A stretch of 64,000 nt of DNA. Origin: Micromonospora sp. WMMD1120 (GTDB lineage: Bacteria; Actinomycetota; Actinomycetes; Mycobacteriales; Micromonosporaceae). A program made the position numbers and the translations under genes. Positions within the stretch are counted from its first letter, which is position 1; the number at the start of each line of letters is the position of its first letter. The notes under the pieces were generated by a model that searched no databases, was not told where the DNA came from, and was given only the letters and a program-made list of their open reading frames with translations. The stretch covers positions 5,676,001 to 5,740,000 of the forward strand of contig NZ_JARUBO010000005.1 of NCBI RefSeq assembly GCF_029626235.1, read 5' to 3'. Shown in pieces: positions 50,394-58,411 of the stretch.

Positions 50394-51638
50394 TTAGTTT
50401 TTCTCCGTAGACGCCACCGGGCGCAGCACCGGCACCAGCAGCAGGGTCGGCAGCAGCAGGACCGGCACGACCAGCAGGGCGCGCAGAGTGCCGACCTGGT
50501 CGCCGAGCAGACCCAGCAGCGGCGGGCCGCCCAGGAACGCGGTATAGCCGATGACCGCGACGACGCTCACCCGCACCGCCGCGTGCGCCTCCTCGTCGGC
50601 GGCCGCGCTCATCCCGACGGGGAAGCCCAGCGACGCGCCGAGCCCCCACAGCGCCACGCCGACGATGGCCACCGGCCCGGACCCGGCGAGCACGGCCAGG
50701 CCGGCGCCGACCACGGCGAGCCCGATGGTGGCGCTCAGCACCGGCACCCGGCCCCACCGGTCCAGCGCGACGGTGCCGACCGTGCGCCCGAGGGTCATGC
50801 CCACGACGAAGACACCGAAGACCGCCGCGCCGGCTGCCTCGCTCATCTCCCGGCCGTCCACGAACGCGACGGCCAGCCAGTCGTTCGCCGCGCCCTCGGT
50901 GAACGCCGCCACCAGCACGAACAGACCGATCAGCAGGGTACGGGGCTCGCGCCAGGCGGCGAGCTGGGCGCGGCGGCGGGCCGCCGGGGTGGCGTCTGCC
51001 GGGTCGCCGGTGTGGTCGCTCCCCTGTGGCAGGTACGTCCGGGCGGCGAGGACCGTGCCGGCGAGCACGACCACCGCCACCGCGACGAGGTGACCGCCGA
51101 CCGGCACGTCGAGCCGTGCCGCGCCGGCGCCGAGTCCCGCTCCGGCGACCGAGCCGAGGCTCCACCCGGCGTGGAAGCGGGGCATGATCGTCCGGCCCAG
51201 CCGCCGCTCCACGGCCGCCGCCTCGACGTTCATGGCCACGTCGCACGCGCCGGAGCCGTACCCGAAGGTGACCAGGCCCAGGGCGACGACGGCGAACGAC
51301 CCAGTCTGGGTCGCGCCCACCCCGGCCACGGTCAGGCCGAGCGCCACCAGGATGGTCGCCACAGTGACGGTGCGGGCCGCGCCGAGTCGTTGCGCGAGCA
51401 GACCGGAGGTGGGCATGGCGAGCAGCGCGCCGACGCTCATCGCCAGCAGGAGCAGCCCGAGCTGGCCGGCGGTGAGGTTCAACGCGTCGCGGACCGCCGG
51501 GACCCGGGAGAACCAGCTGCCGACGGCGAGCCCGTTGAGGGTGAAGGTGACGGCGACGGCGTTGCGGGCCAGCCGAACCGCGCGCGGGGACGGCGATTCG
51601 CCGTGCGGGGCTTCGGGCCGGGTGGTGGGGGCGCTCAC
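50394..51638 (-). CDS. MFS transporter
   Basis: A 414-residue major facilitator protein with twelve predicted helices. Segments include FTLNGLAVGSWFSRVPAVRD (helix 1), GLLLLAMSVGALLAMPTSGL and the mid-protein region FVDGREMSEAAGAAVFG. It resembles the FucP/ProP-like group of sugar or drug exporters, but the substrate is unclear. The GTG follows AAGAGGAAC. The divergent LacI-type regulator at 51798 probably controls it through the site at 51687-51700. Confidence 0.85.
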   Translation of the reverse strand: MSAPTTRPEAPHGESPSPRAVRLARNAVAVTFTLNGLAVGSWFSRVPAVRDALNLTAGQLGLLLLAMSVGALLAMPTSGLLAQRLGAARTVTVATILVALGLTVAGVGATQTGSFAVVALGLVTFGYGSGACDVAMNVEAAAVERRLGRTIMPRFHAGWSLGSVAGAGLGAGAARLDVPVGGHLVAVAVVVLAGTVLAARTYLPQGSDHTGDPADATPAARRRAQLAAWREPRTLLIGLFVLVAAFTEGAANDWLAVAFVDGREMSEAAGAAVFGVFVVGMTLGRTVGTVALDRWGRVPVLSATIGLAVVGAGLAVLAGSGPVAIVGVALWGLGASLGFPVGMSAAADEEAHAAVRVSVVAVIGYTAFLGGPPLLGLLGDQVGTLRALLVVPVLLLPTLLLVPVLRPVASTEKN

Positions 51639-51686
51639 TGGGGTGTTCCTCTTTCTCGGGGTGATCTCCTGGCACGATCGCACACC

Positions 51687-51700
51687 TGAGAGCGCTACCA
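51687..51700 (-). promoter_or_regulatory. LacI-family operator candidate TGAGAGCGCTACCA
   Basis: TGAGAGCGCTACCA resembles the common actinobacterial LacI operator TGAGAGCGCTCTCA with a degenerate right half. It lies midway between the MFS gene (start 51638) and the divergent LacI regulator gene (start 51798), so one site could control both. Confidence 0.5.
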
Positions 51701-51797
51701 CCACAACCCGCGACCGCCCCTCACCGGCGCTGGTCCGGGCGGGGCATGATGGGCGCAGCGTTTTGTCCGACCGGACGGGCCGCGGCAGGAGGCGACG

Positions 51798-52787
51798 ATG
51801 ACGGCAGCGGCACACCGGCCGGCCACCCTCGAGGACGTGGCGCGGGTCGCCGGGGTGTCCCGGTCCACGGCGTCGCGGGTGATCGCCGGCACCGGTTTCG
51901 CCTCGCCGGCCGCGCGGCAACAGGTCACGGCCGCTGTCGACCAACTCGGCTACGTGCCCAACCCGGCCGCCCGGGCGCTGGTCCGGGGCAACGGCGTACG
52001 CCTGGTGGTGGCCGTCCTGGGCACCAGCGAGGCGGTGCTGGACGACCCGTACGTGCACCAGGTGGTCGGGTCGGCCGCCCGGGTCTGCACGCCGGCCGGC
52101 GTCGGGGTGGCGCTGCACTGGCTGCCGTTCGGCGACCCGCGTGCCCTCCACCAGCTCGACGGGGACCGCAGCGTGTGCGGGGTGATCCTGGTCAACACCA
52201 CCGAGGAGCTGCTGGCGGCAGTGCCGAGGTCGCTGACCGGCCGGGTGGTGTCGATCGGCGTCGGCTCGGCGAGCGTGCCGTCGTTCGACGTGGACAACGC
52301 CGCCGGCGCGGAGGCGGTGCTGCGGCACCTGTACGCGACGGGTCGCCGCCGCATCGCCATGGTGACCGGCCCCCGGTGGCTGCCCTGCGCGCAGCGGCCG
52401 GTGCGGGCGTTCCGCCGGTTGATGAGCGAGGCCGGCCTGCCGGAGCGGGTGCTGACCGGCGACTTCACCGCGGCCCGTGGCCGGGTCGCGGCCGGCGAGG
52501 CGCTGCTCCGCTGGCCGGACCTCGACGCGATCTACGCGATCAGCGACGACACGGCGCTGGGGGTGATAGCGGGCCTGCGGGACGCCGGCGCGCGGGTGCC
52601 CGGGGATGTCGCGGTGGCCGGCTTCGACGACATCCCGTTGGCGGGGTTGACCACCCCGGCGCTGACCACGGCCAGTCACCCGGTGGGGCGGATCGCCATG
52701 GCCGCGGCCAGCGCGCTGCTCGACGGGCGTCCGGCCGCCCGGGTGACGCTCTTCCCGTCCACGCTGGTGGCGAGGGCCAGCGCCTGA
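51798..52787 (+). CDS. LacI-family transcriptional regulator
   Basis: A 329-residue LacI/GalR repressor. The N-terminal helix-turn-helix with hinge is TLEDVARVAGVSRSTASRVI (residues 10-29), then YVPNPAARALVRGNG. Residues 65-329 are a periplasmic-binding-protein-like ligand domain, with the usual DAIYAISDDTALGVIAGLRD and VAVAGFDDIPLAGLTTPALT. The ATG follows AGGAGG. It probably represses itself and the divergent MFS gene. The inducer is unknown, likely a sugar. Confidence 0.92.
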   Translation: MTAAAHRPATLEDVARVAGVSRSTASRVIAGTGFASPAARQQVTAAVDQLGYVPNPAARALVRGNGVRLVVAVLGTSEAVLDDPYVHQVVGSAARVCTPAGVGVALHWLPFGDPRALHQLDGDRSVCGVILVNTTEELLAAVPRSLTGRVVSIGVGSASVPSFDVDNAAGAEAVLRHLYATGRRRIAMVTGPRWLPCAQRPVRAFRRLMSEAGLPERVLTGDFTAARGRVAAGEALLRWPDLDAIYAISDDTALGVIAGLRDAGARVPGDVAVAGFDDIPLAGLTTPALTTASHPVGRIAMAAASALLDGRPAARVTLFPSTLVARASA

Positions 52788-52898
52788 GGCGGGGGCGACC
52801 GGCAGCCCGCCGTCCACCGCCGGGCGTGCGTCGTCGTGGGCGCGACGACGCGAACCGCGCGCCCGCCGCACGCCCGCCGCCCGCCGCGCCGCGCGGGA

Positions 52899-54050
52899 TC
52901 AGAGCGGGGGCAGGCCGAGGGCGTCGTCGACGCGGGCGAGGACGGCGACGTCGTCCTCGGGGTTGACGCCGCGCAGCAGGTCGATGGCGGTGGCCCGGAC
53001 CTGACCGATGATCATCGCCAGCGGCAGGGCCTGGGTGGCGCCGAAGAGCTGCCCGGCGGTGTGCACGGCGGCCAGCGCCGACTCGTCGGCCCGGCGGGCG
53101 TGCTCGTCGGCGGTCTCGTCGTGACCGTCGAGGTCGGCGGCGAGGGCGGCGCCGGCCTGCCGGACGGCCTCGGCCAGGCAGCGCAGCGCGACGCCCAGCT
53201 CGGGCGGTGTCGACGTGTGCAGCCGGCTGAGGGTGACGCCCGCGCGGGCCAGCACGCGCACGTTGCGCACCGCGTAGTCGATCTGGCGGATCGACTCGTC
53301 CACCGACCGCAGCCGGCCGATGTGCCGGCGTCGGCGCACGTGCAGGCGCAGCGCCTCACCGGCGGCGAGCACGCCGTCGCGCAGCCCGTCCACCCGGGCG
53401 TCCATCCCCCGGGCCTGCCGCAACGCGGCGAGCGCGGCCGCCTCGTCACCCTGGTCCAGGGCTGCGGCGATGCTTCCCAGCAACCCGGCCAACTCGTCGA
53501 ACGTGCGGCGCACCTCGGCGACCAGCGGGGCGAGCGGGTGCCGGGCGTCGACGAGCAGGCTGACCGCCAGCGCGACAGCGCCGCCGACCAGCGCGTCGAC
53601 GAACCGGAACGGCACCAGCGACCCGTCCGGCGGCGCGACCACGACCAGGTAGAGCGCGGAGACCGCGGCCTGCACCAGCGTCACGCCGGTGGCGCCGAAC
53701 GCCACAGCGAGCAGGACGGTGAGCAGGATGACGGTGCCCACGGTCCAGGTGCTGCCCGGTCCGAGGGCCTGCACCACCAGGTCCGCGACGAGCACCCCGG
53801 CGGCGACGCCCAGGATGACCTCGACGGCGCGGTGGACCCGCTGCCCCCGCGCCTGACCGAGGACGATCAGCGCGGCGGCCGGCGCGAAGAACGGCTGGGG
53901 ATGCCCGAGCAGCCGGGTGGCCAGCAGCCACGCCGCTGTCGCCGCGCCGGTCGCCTCCAGCACCGGCCGCCAACCGTGCCGCAGCCGCCCGGCGGCCGTG
54001 CGCAGGCCCCCGAACCGGGCCGTGCCGATCCTCCGCGGCATCCGGCTCAT
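52899..54050 (-). CDS. FUSC-type membrane protein (aromatic acid exporter family)
   Basis: A 383-residue membrane protein. Residues 30-175 hold about six helices (ATAAWLLATRLLGHPQPFFA, VLVADLVVQALGPGSTWTVG, ALVGGAVALAVSLLVDARHP). The C-terminal 200 residues form a cytoplasmic helical domain (RRTFDELAGLLGSIAAALDQ). This matches the FUSC/YccS/AaeB-like class, linked to export of aromatic acids or drugs. The ATG shares ATGA with the TetR stop, so the regulator and this protein are one operon. Confidence 0.82.
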   Translation of the reverse strand: MSRMPRRIGTARFGGLRTAAGRLRHGWRPVLEATGAATAAWLLATRLLGHPQPFFAPAAALIVLGQARGQRVHRAVEVILGVAAGVLVADLVVQALGPGSTWTVGTVILLTVLLAVAFGATGVTLVQAAVSALYLVVVAPPDGSLVPFRFVDALVGGAVALAVSLLVDARHPLAPLVAEVRRTFDELAGLLGSIAAALDQGDEAAALAALRQARGMDARVDGLRDGVLAAGEALRLHVRRRRHIGRLRSVDESIRQIDYAVRNVRVLARAGVTLSRLHTSTPPELGVALRCLAEAVRQAGAALAADLDGHDETADEHARRADESALAAVHTAGQLFGATQALPLAMIIGQVRATAIDLLRGVNPEDDVAVLARVDDALGLPPL

Positions 54051-54676
54051 GTCCCGCTCAGGGCGCGCAGCAGGGTACGGACGGCGGCGCCCAGGTCGGC
54101 GCGGCTGGCCGCGCTGCCGGGCTCGGGGGCGGTGAGCGCGCCCGCGCCGACCAGCCGGTCGAAGAGCAGGCCGTCCACGAACGCGACGAACTGGTCGCCC
54201 TGCCGCTCGGGGTCGGTGGCGCCGGCCCGGCTCAGCAGGTCCCGCGCCTGCTCCCGCTGGCCGGTGCCGTGGTGCAGGATGCCCCGCAGCTCGGGCCGGT
54301 GCACCGCCTCCAGCAGGCACGCGTACCGGGCCAGGGTCCGGCTCCGGCCGACGGTCAGCCACCGGTCGAGCACCTCGGCCACGCCGGCCGCGAGCGCGTC
54401 GAGGGCGGCGCTGTCGAGCCGGGGTCCCGGCGTCGGGGGCGGCGGTTCGGTGGGCAGGTCGTACGCCTCCAGATCGGCCCGGTCCCGCTCGGCCAGCCGC
54501 CCCACCACCGCCTCGATCAGCGCCTGTCGCGTCCGCAGGTAGGCCGAGGTGGTGCCGGGTGGCATCCCGGCGCGGCTGTCGACCGCGCGGTGGGTCAACG
54601 CCCGCATGCCGCCGTCGGCGATCAGCTCGATGGCCGCGTCGGTGAGCAACGCGATCCGGTTGGTGCGGGCCGTCAC
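54047..54676 (-). CDS. TetR-family transcriptional regulator
   Basis: A 209-residue TetR regulator. The helix-turn-helix is at residues 8-55 (ALLTDAAIELIADGGMRALT, then AVDSRAGMPPGTTSAYLRTR). The rest is the helical ligand-binding and dimer domain, with a Pro-rich insert near residue 80. The GTG start follows AAGGAGAAG. The perfect palindrome CTTCTACAGGTGTAGAAG lies 40 bases upstream, between it and the divergent FAD monooxygenase gene, and is its likely operator. It probably controls the FUSC protein and the monooxygenase. Confidence 0.9.
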   Translation of the reverse strand: MTARTNRIALLTDAAIELIADGGMRALTHRAVDSRAGMPPGTTSAYLRTRQALIEAVVGRLAERDRADLEAYDLPTEPPPPTPGPRLDSAALDALAAGVAEVLDRWLTVGRSRTLARYACLLEAVHRPELRGILHHGTGQREQARDLLSRAGATDPERQGDQFVAFVDGLLFDRLVGAGALTAPEPGSAASRADLGAAVRTLLRALSGT

Positions 54677-54715
54677 AGTGCTTCTCCTTGCTCCTGGTCC
54701 GCAGGTAGTATCCCG

Positions 54716-54733
54716 CTTCTACAGGTGTAGAAG
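54716..54733. promoter_or_regulatory. Perfect palindromic TetR operator
   Basis: CTTCTACAGGTGTAGAAG has two perfectly complementary 8-base halves around GG. It lies 40 bases from the TetR start and 6 bases before the monooxygenase ATG. TAGTAT at 54706-54711 may be a -10 box for the plus strand, in which case the operator would block transcription start. Confidence 0.65.
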
Positions 54734-54738
54734 GGTGG

Positions 54739-55908
54739 ATGGAGATGAACGACTCACACGCGGTCGTGGTGGGCGGCGGCATCGGTGGGCTGAGCGCGGC
54801 GCTCGCTCTGCACCGGCACGGGTGGCGGGTCACCGTGCTGGAGCGCGCCGCCGAGCTGCGCGAGGTGGGGGCGGGGCTGAGCCTGATGGCCAACGCGGTG
54901 CGCGCCCTTGACGCCCTCGGCCTCGGCCCGGCCCTGCGCGACGGCGGGCACGGCGAGGCGCCCGGCGGGATCCGCGACCGGCACGGGCGGTGGCTGTCCC
55001 GGGTGGACGCCGCCGACATGGTCCGGCAGCTCGGCACCACGGCGCTCGGCGTGCACCGGGCCACCCTGCACCGCACGCTGCGCGAGGCCCTGCCCGCCTC
55101 GTCGGTGCACACCGACGCCACCGTCGAGCACGTCGAGCCCGGCCCGGACCGGGCCGAGGTGCGCTACCGGGGGACCGACGGGGGCCACACCCTCGCCGCC
55201 GACCTGGTGGTCGGCGCCGACGGCCTGCGCAGCCGGGTCCGCGCCCAGCTCTGGCCGCGACACCCCGACCCGGTGTACGCGGGCTCGACGACGTGGCGGG
55301 CGGCCATCGCGTTTCCCGACCCGGTCCCGGCCGCCATCACCTGGGGACCGGGGGCCGAGTTCGGCATGGTGCCGATCGGCGCCGGCCAGCTCTACTGGTA
55401 CGCCGCGGTGAACACCCCGCCCGGCGGGCACGCCCCGGACGAGCTGGCGGCCGTGCGCGAGCGCTTCGGCGACTGGCACGACCCGATCCCGGCGCTGCTC
55501 ACGGCCACCCCACCGGAGGTCGTGCTCCGCCACGACATCTACCACCTGGCCGAGCCGCTGCCCTCGTACGTGCGGGGACGGGTGGCGCTGCTCGGCGACG
55601 CCGCGCACCCGATGACACCCAACCTCGGGCAGGGCGCCGGGCAGGCGATCGAGGACGCGGTGGTGCTCGGGGCGGTCTGCGCCGGCGGCGCCGCCGACGT
55701 GCCCGGCGCGCTGGCCGCGTACGACGCGCAGCGCCGACCGCGGAGCCAGTCCGTCGCCCGGGCCTCCTTCACCGCCGGGCGGTTCGGACAGCAGTTGCGC
55801 AACCCGGTCGCCCTCGCTCTGCGCGACATCGCGCTGCGGCTCACCCCGGGCCGGGCCACCCTGCGCGGCATGGCCCGCTACGCGGACTGGAGCCCCCCGG
55901 CGGGCTGA
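54739..55908 (+). CDS. FAD-dependent monooxygenase (salicylate hydroxylase-like)
   Basis: A 389-residue group A flavoprotein monooxygenase. Motifs: VVGGGIGGLSAALALHRHGW at residues 10-29 (FAD Rossmann), VVGADGLRSRVR (the DG motif) and VALLGDAAHPMTPNLGQGAG (second FAD motif). It hydroxylates a small aromatic or similar compound with NAD(P)H and O2. Start: ATG at 54739 or at 54745; neither has an ideal site. It is divergent from the TetR gene, so the substrate may be the TetR ligand and the cargo of the FUSC protein. Its last 31 bases overlap the convergent NUDIX gene. Confidence 0.88.
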   Translation: MEMNDSHAVVVGGGIGGLSAALALHRHGWRVTVLERAAELREVGAGLSLMANAVRALDALGLGPALRDGGHGEAPGGIRDRHGRWLSRVDAADMVRQLGTTALGVHRATLHRTLREALPASSVHTDATVEHVEPGPDRAEVRYRGTDGGHTLAADLVVGADGLRSRVRAQLWPRHPDPVYAGSTTWRAAIAFPDPVPAAITWGPGAEFGMVPIGAGQLYWYAAVNTPPGGHAPDELAAVRERFGDWHDPIPALLTATPPEVVLRHDIYHLAEPLPSYVRGRVALLGDAAHPMTPNLGQGAGQAIEDAVVLGAVCAGGAADVPGALAAYDAQRRPRSQSVARASFTAGRFGQQLRNPVALALRDIALRLTPGRATLRGMARYADWSPPAG

Positions 55909-56342
55909 GTCGGCCCGCCGGCCGCCCGGCGCATCGACGCCGGATAGTCAGGCGAGGCGAGGAAACTGGTCAGCACCTCCACGGTGCCCGGCGTCCACGG
56001 ACGGCCGTCGAGCACCTCGGCGCCGCTGACGAAGACCATCGCCGCGCCCTCACCGAGCACCACGTCCTCCTGCCGTGCCCGGGTGGTGCCGAGGAAGTAG
56101 TGCTTCACCCGGGCCACCTCGGGCAACTCCTGCACGGCGAGCGGACGCAGCGGGCCGTCGGGGCGCAGGCCGGTCTCCTCCCACAGCTCCCGCTCGGCGG
56201 CCTGCTCCGGCGTCTCCCCCGGCTCGCCGTGACCGCCCGGCAGCCCCCACATGTTCGGGTGGTACGTCGCCTGCGCGTCACGCAGTTGCAGCAGCAACCG
56301 GCCCTCGGGATCCACCAGCACCACGCACGCGATCATCTCCAT
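55878..56342 (-). CDS. NUDIX hydrolase
   Basis: A 154-residue NUDIX protein. The catalytic box is complete: GEPGETPEQAAERELWEE followed by TGL (about residues 38-58), preceded by WGLPGGHG. It hydrolyses a nucleoside diphosphate linked to an unknown group and needs Mg2+ bound by the box glutamates. The C-terminal 20 residues lie in the overlap with the convergent monooxygenase gene. The ATG at 56342 starts a normal N-terminus (MEMIACVVLVDPEGRLLLQL). Confidence 0.9.
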   Translation of the reverse strand: MEMIACVVLVDPEGRLLLQLRDAQATYHPNMWGLPGGHGEPGETPEQAAERELWEETGLRPDGPLRPLAVQELPEVARVKHYFLGTTRARQEDVVLGEGAAMVFVSGAEVLDGRPWTPGTVEVLTSFLASPDYPASMRRAAGGPTQPAGGLQSA

Positions 56343-56441
56343 CCGGTCAGCCTACGACCCGGGCAGAACCAGCGTGGCGGCAATATTCCAGCCTACTCAT
56401 TTGGGTCCCACCGACAGTGAGCAGAGGGGACAGCCCGTCGG

Positions 56442-56447
56442 TACAAT
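56442..56447 (+). promoter_or_regulatory. -10 box TACAAT upstream of the eCIS-proximal operon
   Basis: TACAAT lies 65 bases before the LppM-like gene. No clear -35 hexamer is present at 16-18 bases upstream (GGGACAGC is the nearest). It is the only good -10 candidate before the run of plus-strand genes that leads into the contractile injection cluster. Confidence 0.35.
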
Positions 56448-56511
56448 CGGCGACTTCGTTGTGACCGATCGCTGACTGCCGATGGTGAAATGGATCACAC
56501 ACACTGAGCGC

Positions 56512-57303
56512 ATGAACAGGAGAGTCAACCGCGGTACGGCCCTCCGCGTCGCGGTGTGCCTCGTCCTTCTCGCCGCGCTGAGCGGCTGCATGCAACTCAA
56601 CATGGGCCTCACCGTCAACGCCGACGACACTGTCGACGGACAGCTGCTGCTGACCGCCCAGAAGTCCGTGCTGACGTCGCAGAAGAAGACCGTCCCGGTG
56701 GCCTTCGCGGAGCTGCGGCAGAACATCCCGGCGCTGCCCGCCGGCGAGGAGACCCTTTATCAGGACGACACCTACTACGGTTCCCAGATCAGTTACCGGA
56801 AGGCGCCGCTCGCCGGTTTCGACACGGACAGCGTGAAACTCGTCCGGGACGGCGACCTCTACCGGTTCACCCTGCCTCTGGACCCGAAGAAATACGGCGG
56901 AAAGGTCGCCGAACAGAATCCGCAGAACCAGCAGAATTTCCTCAAGTTGATGTCGTTCGAGATCTCGGTGACATTTCCCGGCCGGGTGATCGACAGCAAC
57001 GGCACCGTCAACGGCCGGTCGGTCAGCTGGAAGGTCGACGCCAACCAGGACAAGCCGGCCGAGTTGCGCGCCGTGGCCGAGGCGCCACCCCGGCCCTCCG
57101 CCCCGCCGGCCGCCGCCACCGACGACGCGGGCGGGTTCCCCTGGCTGCTCGTTGTCGGCGGTGTGCTCCTCCTGCTGCTGCTCGCCGCTGTGGGCGTACT
57201 CCTGGTGCGTCGCCGACACCCGGCGGCGCCGGCCGCGCCCGGCGCGACCCCGCCCGGCCCGACCGCGCCGGGCCCACCCGCCGGCGCCCCGGGGCCCGGC
57301 TGA
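56512..57303 (+). CDS. LppM-like lipoprotein with C-terminal transmembrane helix
   Basis: A 263-residue exported protein. The signal peptide ends in the lipobox ALSGC (about residues 20-24). Residues 25-190 form an LppM-type (DUF3153) beta-rich domain (MGLTVNADDTVDGQLLLTAQ...VTFPGRVIDSNGTVNGRSVS). After a Pro-rich linker a transmembrane helix (WLLVVGGVLLLLLLAAVGVL) and a Pro/Gly-rich tail follow. Two anchors on one chain are unusual. I preferred the ATG at 56512 because it gives a normal signal peptide; an ATG at 56482 is in frame. It is the first gene of the plus-strand run that leads into the injection-system genes, so a link to the envelope side of that machine is possible. Confidence 0.75.
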   Translation: MNRRVNRGTALRVAVCLVLLAALSGCMQLNMGLTVNADDTVDGQLLLTAQKSVLTSQKKTVPVAFAELRQNIPALPAGEETLYQDDTYYGSQISYRKAPLAGFDTDSVKLVRDGDLYRFTLPLDPKKYGGKVAEQNPQNQQNFLKLMSFEISVTFPGRVIDSNGTVNGRSVSWKVDANQDKPAELRAVAEAPPRPSAPPAAATDDAGGFPWLLVVGGVLLLLLLAAVGVLLVRRRHPAAPAAPGATPPGPTAPGPPAGAPGPG

Positions 57304-57444
57304 TCCACCCGGTGGCCGGCGCGGCCGGCCACGCCCGGCCCCGGCCGCCCCCGAGACGACGGCGACCGGCACCGGTGCTCCCCGTCGGGAGCGCCGCACC
57401 TCACCACCACATCCCGGTCGCACCATCGCAGAAGGGGGATCGCC

Positions 57445-57789
57445 GTGAACGATCTCTTCACCTGGGCCGCCCTGGGGACCATCGCCGGCGCGAGCGCCGC
57501 GACCCTGCTGGCCACCAACGTCATCGGCGGGCTGATCGGCCCGAGCGGCGACAAGCTCCGCAAGTGGATCGCCATCGCCATCGCGCTGCTGCTGTCCTAC
57601 GGGACGGCGGCGTTCGCCGACGACGCCGGCGGCGAGAAGTGGGTCATCGCGTTCTTCAACGCGCTCGTCATCTTCTCCGCCGCGCTCGGCGTCAACCAGT
57701 TCCCGCCCGGCAACCGGCAGGCGACCCAGCCGTCGCCGACGCAGGTCGCCCAGGGGCGCGAGCCCCGCATCTTCCGCTCCTGGGTCTGA
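57445..57789 (+). CDS. Small membrane protein (114 aa) upstream of the injection system
   Basis: A 114-residue protein with three hydrophobic segments: ALGTIAGASAATLLATNVIG, WIAIAIALLLSYGTAAF and WVIAFFNALVIFSAALG. A polar tail (FPPGNRQATQPSPTQVAQGR) follows. The size and first helices resemble holin-like small membrane proteins, but no family was recognised. The GTG follows AAGGGGGATC. It is 14 bases from the next gene, probably one operon with it. Confidence 0.6.
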   Translation: MNDLFTWAALGTIAGASAATLLATNVIGGLIGPSGDKLRKWIAIAIALLLSYGTAAFADDAGGEKWVIAFFNALVIFSAALGVNQFPPGNRQATQPSPTQVAQGREPRIFRSWV

Positions 57790-57802
57790 GGGGGGTGCCG
57801 TC

Positions 57803-58411
57803 ATGGTCTTCGGAATCCTCAGCGCGGCGGTCCAGGTCGGCCTCGGCGCCCTGCTCGGCTTCCTCGTCGGCGGCCCGGTCGGCCTGCTGATCGGCGCCGC
57901 CGTGGGCCTGGTCGTCGGCGCGGTCTTCGGCTGGTCGGTGGCGTCCGCCGGGGTGTACGCCCCGGACGCCCGCGGCGTCTTCCTGTTCGTCGTCGACCAC
58001 ACCTGGAGCCTGCTCAACACGGTGGCCGGCGCGGTCTACCTGACCGTGCACCTCGTCTTCGGGCACTCGCTGGACCGGCCCACCTCGCTGGGCAGCGGCC
58101 GGGTCTGCGTGGTGGAGGGGGTCTCGCCCCGCTACGCCACCACCATCGGCACCGTCTGCGCCGGCGCCAGCTCGGGCATCCAGCGGCACGAGGACGTGCA
58201 CATCTTCCAGGGTCGCCTGCTCGGCCCGCTCTACATCCCGCTGGTGCTGGCGAACTACGTGCTGTTCACCATCGCCCCGGTGTGGCTGCTCTACCACGAC
58301 CACACCAACGCCCCGATCAACCGCTTCACCAGGTACTTCGAGATCGGGGTGTACCCGCACGTGTGGAACGAGGCCATCGCGTACCGGATCCAGGGAACGC
58401 CGCCGCGATGA
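57803..58411 (+). CDS. Membrane protein with zincin motif HEDVH, next to injection-system genes
   Basis: A 202-residue protein. Residues 8-45 are Gly/Val-rich helices (VGLGALLGFLVGGPVGLLIG, AAVGLVVGAVFGWSVASAG); another hydrophobic region is at 140-163 (GPLYIPLVLANYVLFTIAPV). Between them lies QRHEDVHIFQGRLLGPLY, with HEDVH at residues 129-133, an HExxH zinc-protease motif. A later Glu (WNEAIAY, residue 190) could be the third ligand. GTVCAGASSGIQRHE just before the motif is conserved-looking. It may be a membrane metallopeptidase or pseudo-enzyme. Its stop shares ATGA with the next, tail-associated gene, which ties it to the injection system. Confidence 0.65.
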   Translation: MVFGILSAAVQVGLGALLGFLVGGPVGLLIGAAVGLVVGAVFGWSVASAGVYAPDARGVFLFVVDHTWSLLNTVAGAVYLTVHLVFGHSLDRPTSLGSGRVCVVEGVSPRYATTIGTVCAGASSGIQRHEDVHIFQGRLLGPLYIPLVLANYVLFTIAPVWLLYHDHTNAPINRFTRYFEIGVYPHVWNEAIAYRIQGTPPR

